Origin: Streptomyces sp. P9-A2
Lineage (GTDB): Bacteria; Actinomycetota; Actinomycetes; Streptomycetales; Streptomycetaceae
NCBI RefSeq assembly: GCF_036634175.1
Contig: NZ_JAZIFX010000001.1
Span: forward strand, 4,402,001-4,466,000
DNA: 64,000 bases
Direction of reading: 5' to 3'
A program made the position numbers and the translations under genes. The notes beneath the pieces were generated by a model. It made no database searches. It was not told the DNA's origin and saw only the letters and a program-made list of their open reading frames with translations. Below, piece by piece: positions 23,711-31,993 of this stretch; the stretch's first letter is position 1; each line of letters opens with the position of its first letter.

Positions 23711-23732
23711 CTGGTTGACCAGTTGACTTGGC
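23711..23732. promoter_or_regulatory. Operator-like repeat upstream of GntR copy 2
   Basis: CTGGTTGACCAGTTGACTTG includes the reverse complement of AAGTCAAC and a second GGTTGAC unit. The same AAGTCAACCTGTCA sequence occurs twice upstream of the transfer genes (24521 and 24555), so this is a probable autoregulatory site for GntR copy 2. Confidence 0.6.
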
Positions 23733-23753
23733 CAATCCCGACGGGCGGCGTTC

Positions 23754-24482
23754 ATGGCGTATGAAGTGGAGCCACCGAAGTACGTGCGCCTCGCGCAGAC
23801 GCTTCAGCGGCGCATCGAGGACGGCACGTACGCGCCCGGCACCCGCGTACCGAGCGAGAACCAGTTGGTGCAGGCCTTCGGGATGTCCCGCCCGACCGTC
23901 GTCCGGGCGCTGGAGCTGCTGAAGCGGGACGGCTGGCTCGAGTCCCGGCAGGGGTACGGCACGATCGTCCGAGGTCGGCCGGAAGTCGTCGAGCAGAAGG
24001 ACCGGCGGGGGCATGAGGCGCTGGAACGCGACGAGTCGCAGAGTGCGGGCCGTCTGATCGAAGTTGGTCATGTGCTTGTTCCGGCTCGGGTCGCCTCGGC
24101 GCTCGGTCTGCCGAAGAGGGCCGAAGTCCTCATGCGCCGTTTCCTGGCCGAAGAGGACGGCGAAGCTGTCGAGCTGGTCTCGTCGTACTTCCCCGCCGGC
24201 CTGGTGGAAGGCACTGAGCTGGGGTCCGGTGAGCTCTTGAGCGGTAGCTCTCGTGAACACCTCGAAGTGCGGAAGAAGGTCCGCTTCGACCACGTGACCG
24301 AGCGGGTCTCCGCTCGACTGCCCGAAGCCCGTGAAGCCGAGCTGCTGGATCTGCCGGACGGCGTCCCCGTGCTGAGCGTCCTGGTCGTCGCGTGTGACGC
24401 CTCCGGCCGAGCCTTGCAGGTCGCTGACGTGCTCCTGCCTGCCGACCGGCAGGAACTCGAAGACACCTACCGTCTGAACTGA
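23754..24482 (+). CDS. GntR-family regulator with UTRA domain (KorSA-like), copy 2
   Basis: 242 residues. Winged helix: KYVRLAQTLQRRIEDGTYAP, then RVPSENQLVQAFGMSRPTVV and WLESRQGYGTIVRG. The UTRA half begins around ESQSAGRLIEVGHVLVP and ends VLSVLVVACDASGRALQVAD. It lies directly upstream of the transfer/replication operon, in the usual place of KorSA in pSAM2-type elements. AAGTCAACCTGTCA repeats both before this gene and in the promoter at 24516 indicate autoregulation and repression of the operon that follows. Confidence 0.87.
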   Translation: MAYEVEPPKYVRLAQTLQRRIEDGTYAPGTRVPSENQLVQAFGMSRPTVVRALELLKRDGWLESRQGYGTIVRGRPEVVEQKDRRGHEALERDESQSAGRLIEVGHVLVPARVASALGLPKRAEVLMRRFLAEEDGEAVELVSSYFPAGLVEGTELGSGELLSGSSREHLEVRKKVRFDHVTERVSARLPEAREAELLDLPDGVPVLSVLVVACDASGRALQVADVLLPADRQELEDTYRLN

Positions 24483-24510
24483 CCTCACCCGGGGTAAAAC
24501 TCCCGCGATA

Positions 24511-24585
24511 TCAACTTGACAAGTCAACCTGTCATCTCTAGCTTCAAACTTGCTAAGTCAACCTGTCAGGTTGGCAGGTTGATCG
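24511..24585 (+). promoter_or_regulatory. Promoter with operators for the transfer/replication operon
   Basis: TTGACA (24516-24521), a 17-base spacer and TAGCTT (24539-24544) make a good SigA/HrdB-type promoter. Two copies of AAGTCAACCTGTCA (24521-24534 and 24555-24568) overlap the spacer and the transcription start region, and AACCTGTCAGGTT is palindromic. Repressor bound here would block the promoter for the genes starting at 24608. Confidence 0.65.
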
Positions 24586-24607
24586 ACTCTCAGAAGGAGC
24601 AATCCCT

Positions 24608-24958
24608 GTGCGTGTGATCCGCGTTGACGCCTCGACCGCCACGATCCTGCTCACCGAAGCTCCGGCGCCGAAGGTGCGCGACCGGCAGACCGGTGAGATC
24701 GCCAAGGACGCGGTGACCGGTGAGGTGCTGATGACCGTCGGCGTCGTCTACATCGACGAGGGCGAGTCGTCGCTGATCCAGGTCACCGTCCCGGAGAGCG
24801 GAGTGACCGAGGGCCTGACGGTCGGTGCTCCGGTCTCGCTGCCGGGTCTGGTGGCACGGCCGTGGCAGAGCGTCTTCAACGGCAAGGAGCGGCACGGCAT
24901 CGCCTACCGGGCGACCGCCGTCGCTCCGGGCGCCTTCCCGATCGCTCAGGCGGGCTGA
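24608..24958 (+). CDS. SCO3933-family regulatory protein
   Basis: 116 residues starting MRVIRVDASTATILLTEAPA. It matches in length and pattern the small SCO3933-type proteins found upstream of the FtsK-like transfer gene in Streptomyces AICEs: DRQTGEIAKDAVTGEVLMTV, VTVPESGVTEGL and a C-terminal RATAVAPG. Beta-rich; no catalytic residues. A regulatory role is the usual annotation but is poorly tested. First gene of the operon behind the GntR-controlled promoter, six bases before the tra start. Confidence 0.75.
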   Translation: MRVIRVDASTATILLTEAPAPKVRDRQTGEIAKDAVTGEVLMTVGVVYIDEGESSLIQVTVPESGVTEGLTVGAPVSLPGLVARPWQSVFNGKERHGIAYRATAVAPGAFPIAQAG

Positions 24959-24963
24959 CCGCC

Positions 24964-26337
24964 GTGACGGACCTGGTGACCTGGGCCGAGCTGGGCGGTT
25001 CGCTCGCTGCGATAGGCGGCGCTGCCTACGCCCGGCACGCACACCCGGCGGCGTACTGGTCCACGGTCGGGTTGCCGCTCTCGATGGTCCGGCTGCTGGC
25101 CTCGTACTCCTCGACCATGGACGCCTGCGGCCTGACCGTCGAGCCGTCCCGGTGGCGGGTGCTGGCCGTCCGGGCGACCACCCGCCGTGAAGTCCGGCCG
25201 GTGCCTCCTCGTCGGGGTGCCATCCGTCCCACTACGACGGGCCTGCGCATGCGGCTGCGGCTGGCTCCGGGGCAGGAGCCGGCGGACGTGGCGGCCTCCG
25301 CCGAACGTCTCCGGCACGCCTGGGGTGTCCACGCCGTCCACGTGCGGGACGTCAAGCCGGGCGTCGTCGAACTGCGGCTCGTCGGCTTCGACGTGCTGCG
25401 GAAGGTGCGGATGCCCCGCCGACTGGACGACGGCCCGCTTCGGATCCCGGTGGCGTTACGGGAAGACGCGACCGCGTTCGTGCGGGACTACCGGGCCGTG
25501 CCGCATGAGCTGGTGCTCGGCGCCACGCTCTCGGGCAAGTCCATGTACCTGCGGAACCTGCTGACCGGGCTCGCTGCTCAGCCGGTGGCCCTGGTCGGCA
25601 TCGACTGCAAGCGCGGGGTCGAACTGGCGCCCTTCGCGCCCCGGCTCTCCGCCCTGGCGACCGACCCGGACCAGGCGGCCGAGCTGCTTCCCGCGCTCGT
25701 GAAGGAAATGGAGGACCGATACGACCTGATCAAGGCCCGGCAGGGCATCGCGCCCGGCACCCCGGAAGAGCTGATCACCTCGGACGTCTGGGGACTGCCG
25801 GAGGACGAACGCCCGGCCCCGATCGTGCTGTTCATCGACGAGGTGGCCGAACTCTTCCTCGTCGCCACGCGGAAGGAGGAGGAACGGCGGGACGAGATGG
25901 TCACCCAGCTCATCCGACTCGCCCAACTCGGCCGGGCCGCCGGCATCTACCTCGAAGTCTGCGGACAGCGCTTCGGCGCCGAACTGGGCAAGGGCGCGAC
26001 CATGCTCCGCGCCCAGCTCACCGGCCGCGTCTGCCACCGTGTGAACGACGAAGCCTCGGCCAAGATGGCGCTCGGCGACATCGCCCCCGAGGCCGTCCTC
26101 GCGGCCTGCGCCATCGCCCCCGAGCTGCCCGGCCTGGCCGTCGTCGGCGACACCTCCGGCGGCTGGTCCCGCATCCGCACCCCCCGCCTCTCCCTCGCCG
26201 ACGCCGCGGCCACCTGCCGCGCGACGGCGAACCTCACCCCCGACGTACCGGCGCTCCACCCCTTCCGGCCGTACGCCCCGCCGACGCCGGTGGAGGCGTC
26301 CGGGCCCGTGGCCACGACCCGCCCAGCCACCGAGTAA
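24964..26337 (+). CDS. tra: FtsK/SpoIIIE-type conjugal DNA translocase (TraSA-like)
   Basis: About 457 residues from GTG 24964. Two N-terminal hydrophobic stretches (SLAAIGGAAYA and WSTVGLPLSMVRLL) may anchor it. The FtsK domain has Walker A GATLSGKS at 186-193 and Walker B IVLFIDEVAEL around 287-297, followed by QLIRLAQLGRAAGIYLEVCG and a LGDIAPEA-type segment. In Streptomyces a single hexameric Tra of this kind moves double-stranded DNA between mycelia without a relaxase. It is intact and in the standard AICE position. Confidence 0.9.
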   Translation: MTDLVTWAELGGSLAAIGGAAYARHAHPAAYWSTVGLPLSMVRLLASYSSTMDACGLTVEPSRWRVLAVRATTRREVRPVPPRRGAIRPTTTGLRMRLRLAPGQEPADVAASAERLRHAWGVHAVHVRDVKPGVVELRLVGFDVLRKVRMPRRLDDGPLRIPVALREDATAFVRDYRAVPHELVLGATLSGKSMYLRNLLTGLAAQPVALVGIDCKRGVELAPFAPRLSALATDPDQAAELLPALVKEMEDRYDLIKARQGIAPGTPEELITSDVWGLPEDERPAPIVLFIDEVAELFLVATRKEEERRDEMVTQLIRLAQLGRAAGIYLEVCGQRFGAELGKGATMLRAQLTGRVCHRVNDEASAKMALGDIAPEAVLAACAIAPELPGLAVVGDTSGGWSRIRTPRLSLADAAATCRATANLTPDVPALHPFRPYAPPTPVEASGPVATTRPATE

Positions 26338-26419
26338 GCACACCCCGCCCACGGCCGGCACGGCCGTCCCGTGCCACGTCCCTACCCCCTCCATGCCTGG
26401 AACCGGAAGGAGCCGCGCC

Positions 26420-27049
26420 GTGCGTGCCCTGCCCGTCCGCATCGACGCCGTACTCGTCCAAGCACTGATCGCCGCCGCGCTGTCCTTCGCCCACCTGCAT
26501 GACCTGGCCTCGGCTGCCGGACAGCACGGATGGAAGGCCTGGGCCTACCCGGTCTCCGTCGACCTGCTGCTGGTCGCGGCCTGGCGGCGGCTCCGCTCCG
26601 GCGGGGCGAAAACGGCCGGGTGGTGCTGGTTCCTCGTCGCCCTCACCGCCTCACTCGGCGCCAACGTCGCCACCGCCGGACTCCTCGACCTCGACGACGT
26701 ACCGGACTGGCTGCGCATCCTCGTCGCCGGATGGCCCGCGGTCGCCTTCCTGGGCGGAACGCTGCTCGCCCACGGAGCACCCGCGGATCCCCCGACGGGG
26801 AAGCACGAGTCGGCCCTGGGGCCCATGGCTCCCGAAGCCCCCTCCCCTGCTCCCGAGTTGCCCGCTGCGGAGCCGGAACCTGCTCTGCCTTCCACGCCTC
26901 CGGTCCCGCCGGCGCTCGTCACGCTCGCGCGCAAGGTCGCCGACGAACACCGCGCCCGGACCGGAACGCCCATCGACACCTCGACCCTTCGCGCCCGGCT
27001 CGGCATCCCGCTGTCGCTGGCCGAAGCCCTCTCCACCCACCTCACCTGA
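26420..27049 (+). CDS. DUF2637 membrane protein (Spd-type spread protein)
   Basis: About 209 residues from GTG 26420, preferred over ATG 26393 because GGAAGGAG sits eight bases upstream. Four hydrophobic segments lie in the first 115 residues (LVQALIAAALSFAHL, YPVSVDLLLVAAW, WFLVALTASLGANVA, ILVAGWPAVAFLGGTLL), followed by a Pro/Glu/Ala linker and a C-terminal helical domain (LARKVADEHRARTG). DUF2637 proteins are encoded between tra and rep in AICEs and are thought to help intramycelial spread. Confidence 0.8.
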   Translation: MRALPVRIDAVLVQALIAAALSFAHLHDLASAAGQHGWKAWAYPVSVDLLLVAAWRRLRSGGAKTAGWCWFLVALTASLGANVATAGLLDLDDVPDWLRILVAGWPAVAFLGGTLLAHGAPADPPTGKHESALGPMAPEAPSPAPELPAAEPEPALPSTPPVPPALVTLARKVADEHRARTGTPIDTSTLRARLGIPLSLAEALSTHLT

Positions 27050-27067
27050 CCCGGAGGACTTTCCCCC

Positions 27068-27259
27068 GTGCGACCGTCCACGCTCCGCGCGCTGAAGCGC
27101 GCCGCCGAGCTGACTCGACAGAACCGCCTCACCGAAGCCGTGCTCATCGCCGAGCCCGTGATCCTCGCCGCCGACGCGTACGAGGGCGACGAGATCTTGC
27201 GTTGGCTGGCCGAGCACGTCACCGACTTCACCGGCGAAGACCCGAAGGAGACCCCCTGA
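27068..27259 (+). CDS. Small AICE protein, possible spread gene
   Basis: 63 residues from GTG 27068, helical throughout (LRALKRAAELTRQNRLTEAV, EILRWLAEHVTDF). Its stop overlaps the next start (TGATG), so it is translationally coupled to the transfer protein that follows. Proteins of this size occupy the same place in related elements. No specific function can be assigned. Confidence 0.6.
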   Translation: MRPSTLRALKRAAELTRQNRLTEAVLIAEPVILAADAYEGDEILRWLAEHVTDFTGEDPKETP

Positions 27260-27450
27260 TGACCGCCAACCGCCGCTTCCGCCGCGTCGTCCGCATCGGC
27301 CCCGTGCAGGTCGCCACCTACTACGACGGCCGCGGCCGCGAGAAGCACACCGCCGCCTGCACGGCTCCGCGCTGCGGCTTCGCCACGGACTACGACAGCC
27401 GCGCCGCCGCCGAGCTGGCCGCCCGTACCCACCGCTGCGCCGTCCGCTGA
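27259..27450 (+). CDS. Mobile element transfer protein (SpdA-like)
   Basis: 63 residues: FRRVVRIGPVQVATYYDGRG, then EKHTAACTAPRCGFATDYDS and AAELAARTHRCAVR. Cys and His residues (C-x4-C, H-x-C) suggest a small zinc-binding fold. The sequence agrees with the short 'mobile element transfer protein' annotated in many Streptomyces AICEs next to spd genes. Twelve bases separate it from the following membrane protein gene. Confidence 0.75.
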   Translation: MTANRRFRRVVRIGPVQVATYYDGRGREKHTAACTAPRCGFATDYDSRAAAELAARTHRCAVR

Positions 27451-27462
27451 AGGGGAGCTCCC

Positions 27463-27657
27463 GTGACCGTCTCGCTGCCGCTCGTCTTCGTCCTGGGCGT
27501 CATCGCCTGGGCCGCGATCAAGTTCCTCGGCGTCCGGCTCTGGGTCGCCGTCGTGATCGCGCTCTTCGGCTTCTGGCTCTCGCACACCTTCCTCGCCCCC
27601 GCCATCGAGGCCGGCACCCGCTCCGGGGTCGACGTCGTCAACGGCACCCACGAGTGA
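27463..27657 (+). CDS. Small membrane protein in spd cluster
   Basis: 64 residues with two adjacent hydrophobic segments (VSLPLVFVLGVIAWAAI and VRLWVAVVIALFGFWL) and a short hydrophilic tail, giving a hairpin membrane protein. GTG start after an AAGGGGAG ribosome binding site. Probably one of the spread (Spd) proteins that affect pock size in actinomycete plasmids. Confidence 0.7.
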   Translation: MTVSLPLVFVLGVIAWAAIKFLGVRLWVAVVIALFGFWLSHTFLAPAIEAGTRSGVDVVNGTHE

Positions 27658-27671
27658 CAAGGAGATCCGCC

Positions 27672-27929
27672 GTGTTCCGTCCCAAGCTGCCCGACGTCCC
27701 GAGCCTGCCGACGCCACCCGTCACGCCTCAGCAGATGCAGGCCCCGGTTCCCTCGCCCGGTCGCCCGGTCGCCCCGTACGTGGGCATCGGTGCCGGGGCG
27801 GTCGCCGCCGTGGTCGTCGTCGGGATCGTGCTCACCGCGCTCCTGGCGGCCCTCGCCGTCTCGGCCGTGTCCGTGGCCATCGCCGCCGTAGTGCTGCGCT
27901 CCCTCGTCAGCAGCGCGCACCAGCGCTGA
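27672..27929 (+). CDS. SpdD-like membrane protein
   Basis: 85 residues from GTG 27672, with AAGGAGAT upstream; a frame from 27654 adds six residues. A proline-rich N-terminus (LPDVPSLPTPPVTPQQ) precedes a long hydrophobic region (about 41-70: GAGAVAAVVVVGIVLTALLA) and a second segment (VSVAIAAVVLRSLV). This pro-rich plus membrane layout is that of SpdD/Spd proteins, predicted to act in plasmid spreading at septa. Confidence 0.72.
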   Translation: MFRPKLPDVPSLPTPPVTPQQMQAPVPSPGRPVAPYVGIGAGAVAAVVVVGIVLTALLAALAVSAVSVAIAAVVLRSLVSSAHQR

Positions 27930-27936
27930 CCGGCCG

Positions 27937-27976
27937 CCGGGGCGGCAACAAGCCGCCAAGCATCCCGCCGCCCCGG
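27937..27976. terminator. Hairpin between spd genes and rep
   Basis: CCGGGGCGGC (27937-27946) is the exact reverse complement of 27967-27976 with a 20-base loop. Located in the 117-base gap before rep, it may attenuate read-through or shape the rep leader. Confidence 0.5.
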
Positions 27977-28046
27977 GGCCGTCCCTTCCGAACCGTCACG
28001 ACAGCCGAAAGGAACTCCCATCATCACCCGGCAGACTCCGCCCCCG

Positions 28047-29363
28047 TTGGCGGAACTCTCCGTGCTGGCCTCCCTCAGCACCCTGCCCGAGCTGGCCCGC
28101 CAACTGTCCGGCCTGGGCGGCTGCACCCGCCCCGTACGCCTCGACGGCCACCGCACCGCATACGCGGTGGACCGGACGACCGGCGAGATCGGCCGCGTCC
28201 TGCATCACCTGGACTCCTCGGCCCTGCCCGCCGGTCAGCTCTTCGTCCGCTGCAACAACCGCCGCGCCACCCGGTGCGCGGCCTGCGCCGAGACCTACCG
28301 CCGCGACACCTACCACCTGATCACCGCAGGCCTCCGCGGCGGCAAGGGCACCCCCGAACGGGTCGCCACCCACCCGCGCGTCTTCGCCACCTTCACCGCC
28401 CCCGGCTTCGGCCCGGTCCACAACCGCCCCAGTGGCGGACGTCCCTGCCGCTGCGGCCTCCGCCACGACGACCAGGACCCGGCCCTGGGCACGCCCTTCG
28501 ACCCGGGCACGTACGACTACGAAGCGGCCGTGCTGTGGAACGCGCACGCCGGGGCCCTCTGGCAACGCTTCTCGATCTACCTCCGCCGGGAGGTCGCCAA
28601 GCGAGCCGGCCTCACCCAGCGGGCCTTCCGCGACCATGCCCGGGTCTCCTTCGCCAAGGTGGCCGAGTACCAGAAGCGGGGCGCCGTCCACTTCCACGCG
28701 GTCATCCGCCTCGACGGCCCGGAAGGCGGCGAGACCGCGCCCCCGGCCTGGGCGACGGCCGAGCTGCTGACCGACGCCATCCGGGCCGCCGCCGCTGCCG
28801 TCCGCGTCGACGGCCCGGAGGTCGACGGCCGGCCGCACACCTTCGTCTTCGGCCGACAGCTCGACGTCCGCCCGATCCGCTCCGCCGACTTCACGGGCGG
28901 CCAGGACCTGACCGAGCGGGCCGTAGCGGCGTACGTCGCCAAGTACGCCACCAAGGGCGCCGAGACGGCGACCGGCACCCTCGACCGGCCGATCCGCTTC
29001 CTCGCCGAGCTGGCCCAGGCCCGGATCACCGAACACGCCCGACGCATGATCCGTACCGCCTGGACCCTGGGCGCACGCCCCGAGCTGGCAGACCTCCGCC
29101 TGCGGGCCTGGGCCCACATGCTCGGCTTCCGCGGCCACTTCTCCACCAAGTCCCGCCGCTACTCCACCACCCTCGGCGCCCTCCGTGATGCGCGCGCCGA
29201 CTGGCGCCGGGCCCAAGCCGCTCCGGCCACGCCTCAGGAAGGCGAGACCACGCTCGTCCTCGCTCACTGGGTTTTCGCCGGTACCGGCCTGTCCCGCGCC
29301 GAAGCCTGGCTTGCCGCATCGCTTGAACCCGCCCCCGGAACAGAAGGAGAACCCACCCGATGA
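28047..29363 (+). CDS. rep: Replication initiator (RepSA-like HUH protein)
   Basis: 438 residues from TTG 28047. N-terminal zinc-binding-like cysteines (RCAAC at 77-80; CRC at 134-136), the HUH metal motif AVHFHAVIRLDG with HFH at 215-217, and the later AVAAYVAKYATKG carrying the candidate catalytic Tyr are all present, matching RepSA of pSAM2 and other rolling-circle initiators. The start is odd: no ribosome binding site precedes the TTG. GAAAGGAAC at 28008-28016 is well placed for an ATC at 28020 or 28023, giving the N-terminus ITRQTPPPLAEL typical of the family with ATC in place of ATG. Its stop overlaps the xis start. Confidence 0.88.
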   Translation: MAELSVLASLSTLPELARQLSGLGGCTRPVRLDGHRTAYAVDRTTGEIGRVLHHLDSSALPAGQLFVRCNNRRATRCAACAETYRRDTYHLITAGLRGGKGTPERVATHPRVFATFTAPGFGPVHNRPSGGRPCRCGLRHDDQDPALGTPFDPGTYDYEAAVLWNAHAGALWQRFSIYLRREVAKRAGLTQRAFRDHARVSFAKVAEYQKRGAVHFHAVIRLDGPEGGETAPPAWATAELLTDAIRAAAAAVRVDGPEVDGRPHTFVFGRQLDVRPIRSADFTGGQDLTERAVAAYVAKYATKGAETATGTLDRPIRFLAELAQARITEHARRMIRTAWTLGARPELADLRLRAWAHMLGFRGHFSTKSRRYSTTLGALRDARADWRRAQAAPATPQEGETTLVLAHWVFAGTGLSRAEAWLAASLEPAPGTEGEPTR

Positions 29364-29566
29364 CCCCGGCCACGGTCAGCCGGAAGTGGCACACGACCGC
29401 CGAAGTCGCCGAGATGCTCGGCTTCAGCCTCTCCAAGACCAAGTTGCTCGTGCTCACGGGCGAGATCCGTTCCGTCAAGGTCGGGCGCAACCGCCGCATC
29501 CTCCCGGCCTGGGTGGACGAGTACGTGAGTCGTTGCGCCGCCGAAGCTGAGAGGTGGTCCGCATGA
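29360..29566 (+). CDS. xis: Excisionase (helix-turn-helix, Xis)
   Basis: 68 residues: WHTTAEVAEMLGFSLSKTKL is the MerR/excisionase-type helix-turn-helix, followed by the wing GEIRSVKVGRNRRILPAWVD. Typical AICE excisionases are 60 to 80 residues. Its ATG overlaps the rep stop (ATGA) and its stop overlaps the int start (ATGA), so rep-xis-int are translated as a coupled unit as in pSAM2. It directs the integrase toward excision. Confidence 0.88.
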   Translation: MTPATVSRKWHTTAEVAEMLGFSLSKTKLLVLTGEIRSVKVGRNRRILPAWVDEYVSRCAAEAERWSA

Positions 29567-30861
29567 GCGGGAAGCGGGGCAACGGTGAAGGATCCATCTA
29601 TCCGTACCGGAACGGCTTCGCCGCGTACGTCTGGGTCACCACACCAGAGGGGAACCGCAAGCGGAAATACGTCTACGGGCCCACCCGCAAGGACGTCCAC
29701 GAGAAGTGGCTGAAGCTCCACAACGAGGCCGGAAAAGGGCCGGTGGCGACCACCACGCCGACTCTCGCGCAGTACCTCGCCTACTGGCTCAAGGAGGTCG
29801 TGGAACCCAATCTCCGGCCTCTCACCGCAGCCACGTACGAGACGACCGTACGTCTCTACGTCGTTCCCTTCCTCGGCTCCAAGCGGCTCGACCGGCTGAC
29901 CGTCCAGGACATGCGGGGCTGGCTGAACAAGCTCGCCGAGACCTGCCAGTGCTGTGCGCAGGGCAAGGACACGAAGCGACCCGAGGAGAAGCAGCGCTGC
30001 TGCGCCAAGGCGAAGTGCTGCCGACAGACACTCTCGAAGCGCTCGGTCAACGATGCGCGGACGATCATCCGCAGTGCGTTGACCAACGCCATGGTGGAAG
30101 AGCGCATCTCGAAGAACGTCGCCCAGCTGGTCAAGATCCAGCGGGCTCGGCGCAGGCGTCCGGACCCGTGGTCGGTCGAGGAGGCGTGCACCTTCCTGGA
30201 GAACGCGCAGAAGCGGCGGGACTACCTGTACGCGGCGTACGTCCTGATCCTCGTCCTCGGTCTCCGAAAGGGGGAGGTCCTGGGACTCACCTGGTCGGAC
30301 GTGGACCTGGACACGGGGGAGCTGCACATCCGGCACCAGCTTCAGCGGGTCCGCCGGCGCCTGCTCCACACCGACACGGCCAAGACCGAGGCCTCCGAGG
30401 CGGTGCTTCCGCTGCCGGACATCTGCCTGACCGCCCTCCGGCTCCGGCGGAAGGAACAGGAGGCGGCGAAGGTGGCGGCGCGCGATCTCTGGACGGAATC
30501 GGATCTCGTCTTCACCACTCGCTACGGCACCCCGGTCGAGCCGCGGAACTTCACCCGTGAATTCAACCGGCGGTGCGACCGTGCCGGGGTCCGACAGATC
30601 CGCGTGCACGACACCCGGCACACCTGCGCCTCGCTCCTGGCCGCCCTCGACGTGCATCCCCGGATCGCCATGCAGATCCTTCGTCACTCCGAGATCGCCG
30701 TGACGATGGAGGTGTACACCCACGTGCCCTCGTCGGAGACTCGGCGGGCGCTCCGGAAGCTCGGGAAGGCTCTGGGCGGCAGCAAGCAGAAGGGCGGCAA
30801 GAAGAAGGGCAAGCGCAAGCGGGAAGAGCGGCCGGACGGGGACGGCCGGCAAGAGCCATAG
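29563..30861 (+). CDS. int: Site-specific tyrosine recombinase (integrase)
   Basis: 432 residues from ATG 29563. An arm-binding AP2-like N-terminus (GEGSIYPYRNGFAAYVWVTT) and core-binding SAM-like domain (TLAQYLAYWLKEVVEPNL) precede the catalytic domain, with Arg235 (LGLRKGEVLGL), HDTRH at 349-353, LRHSE at 373-377 and nucleophile Tyr385 (MEVYTHV). Residues 128-153 form a cysteine-rich insert (CQCC, CCAKAKCC) that may bind zinc. The C-terminal 45 residues are Lys/Arg/Gly rich. It ends 76 bases from the tRNA-Pro, in the correct orientation, and is the only intact integrase for the three att sites. Confidence 0.93.
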   Translation: MSGKRGNGEGSIYPYRNGFAAYVWVTTPEGNRKRKYVYGPTRKDVHEKWLKLHNEAGKGPVATTTPTLAQYLAYWLKEVVEPNLRPLTAATYETTVRLYVVPFLGSKRLDRLTVQDMRGWLNKLAETCQCCAQGKDTKRPEEKQRCCAKAKCCRQTLSKRSVNDARTIIRSALTNAMVEERISKNVAQLVKIQRARRRRPDPWSVEEACTFLENAQKRRDYLYAAYVLILVLGLRKGEVLGLTWSDVDLDTGELHIRHQLQRVRRRLLHTDTAKTEASEAVLPLPDICLTALRLRRKEQEAAKVAARDLWTESDLVFTTRYGTPVEPRNFTREFNRRCDRAGVRQIRVHDTRHTCASLLAALDVHPRIAMQILRHSEIAVTMEVYTHVPSSETRRALRKLGKALGGSKQKGGKKKGKRKREERPDGDGRQEP

Positions 30862-30862
30862 A

Positions 30863-30890
30863 GGTTGCTGTACTCCGCTGCTGTACAAAC
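30863..30890. repeat. Arm-type repeat at right end of element B
   Basis: GGTTGCTGTACTCCGCTGCT followed by GTACAAAC, directly after the int stop. It matches the left-end repeat at 15244 in 22 of 23 bases. Confidence 0.65.
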
Positions 30891-30893
30891 GCT

Positions 30894-30929
30894 CAGAGGC
30901 CCATTCACGATCACGTGAATGGGCCTCTG
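30894..30929. terminator. Bidirectional terminator between int and tRNA-Pro
   Basis: CAGAGGCCCATTCACG pairs perfectly over 16 bp with 30914-30929 around an ATCA loop. It can stop int transcription on the plus strand and tRNA transcription on the minus strand. Confidence 0.75.
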
Positions 30930-30935
30930 ACCTGT

Positions 30936-31010
<75 letters not shown>

Positions 31011-31043
31011 ATTGTCGCTGCTCTCGCGGCGACGTCGTTTACT

Positions 31044-31847
31044 TTAGCCCACCGGTGGCTGGAGACGAAATCCGGTTTTGGCGCCCAGGCGCAGGGGGGC
31101 CGGGCGGGTGCGGTCCAGGGCGATGAGGGCGAGGGCCAGGCAGTACAGGGCGAGAAGCAGGAGGAGGGAGACGCCCAGAACGTACTGGTGGCCGTGTCGG
31201 TCGGTGTCCTGGAAGGGGTAGAGGAAGCGGGCCGGGCCGACGGTGAGGAGACCGCCGAGGGCCAGGACGAAGACCAGGTGGGCCGTCGGGTACAGGAGCC
31301 ATGCGGCGGCGTGGGTGAGGCGCATGCGGGCCGGCGGGGAGAGGAGCAGCCAGTCCAGTACCGCCGCGATCGGGAGCATCGTGTGCAGGGTGGGGGGCGC
31401 GAGTGCGGCCAGCGTGCCGGCCGGGCCGGTCAGGTCCGCAGGCTCCGCCGTCCCCGCCATCGTGTACGCCGGTGTCGCGCCCGCCAGGAGGACGTGGTGG
31501 AGCAGGGCCGCCGCGACCACGTACAGCAGCGTCGCTCCGGTCAGGGCGCCCGGGAGGGGGCGGCGGGCCGTCCAGGCACGGTGGGCCGAGGCGAGCATGA
31601 CCGCGGTCAGCAGGAGCGTGCTCTGGATCGTGAAGTGGCTCAGGACGCGTGCCGGGCCGCCGAGCAGGATCTCGACGGTCACCGCCGCGAGCGCGGCCAG
31701 CGCCAGGAGCAGGCGGTACGCCGCTGTCAGGGGGCGGCGTACCGGTGGCGCCACGGCCCCCGCGGGGGCCGACGAGGGCATGAGGTTCGTCCGTCTCCCC
31801 GGGATGACGGGGAGGTCAGGGATGTCCCTGGGTATCGGGGCGGTCAT
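31044..31847 (-). CDS. Pr6Pr-family membrane protein
   Basis: 267 residues from ATG 31847. After a proline-rich cytoplasmic start of about 40 residues there are six or seven hydrophobic helices: [56 protein letters not shown], then [36 protein letters not shown] and [20 protein letters not shown]. The FTIQSTLL and H-x-MLPIAxxxDW-type motifs identify the Pr6Pr family. Function unknown. It is the first chromosomal gene right of the tRNA. Confidence 0.82.
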   Translation of the reverse strand: MTAPIPRDIPDLPVIPGRRTNLMPSSAPAGAVAPPVRRPLTAAYRLLLALAALAAVTVEILLGGPARVLSHFTIQSTLLLTAVMLASAHRAWTARRPLPGALTGATLLYVVAAALLHHVLLAGATPAYTMAGTAEPADLTGPAGTLAALAPPTLHTMLPIAAVLDWLLLSPPARMRLTHAAAWLLYPTAHLVFVLALGGLLTVGPARFLYPFQDTDRHGHQYVLGVSLLLLLALYCLALALIALDRTRPAPLRLGAKTGFRLQPPVG

Positions 31848-31993
31848 GGACCCCAGAGTGGGTGAACCACCTGGTCGGGGCGATACGGGTGAGCCGGACG
31901 GGTGGCATGGGGGTTGAGCCGGTCGCGTCGCCCCCGTCTGGCCCTCCGGCCCCCCGCTCGGCTCCTCCAGCCCGGTCCGGCCCCTCGGGTCTG

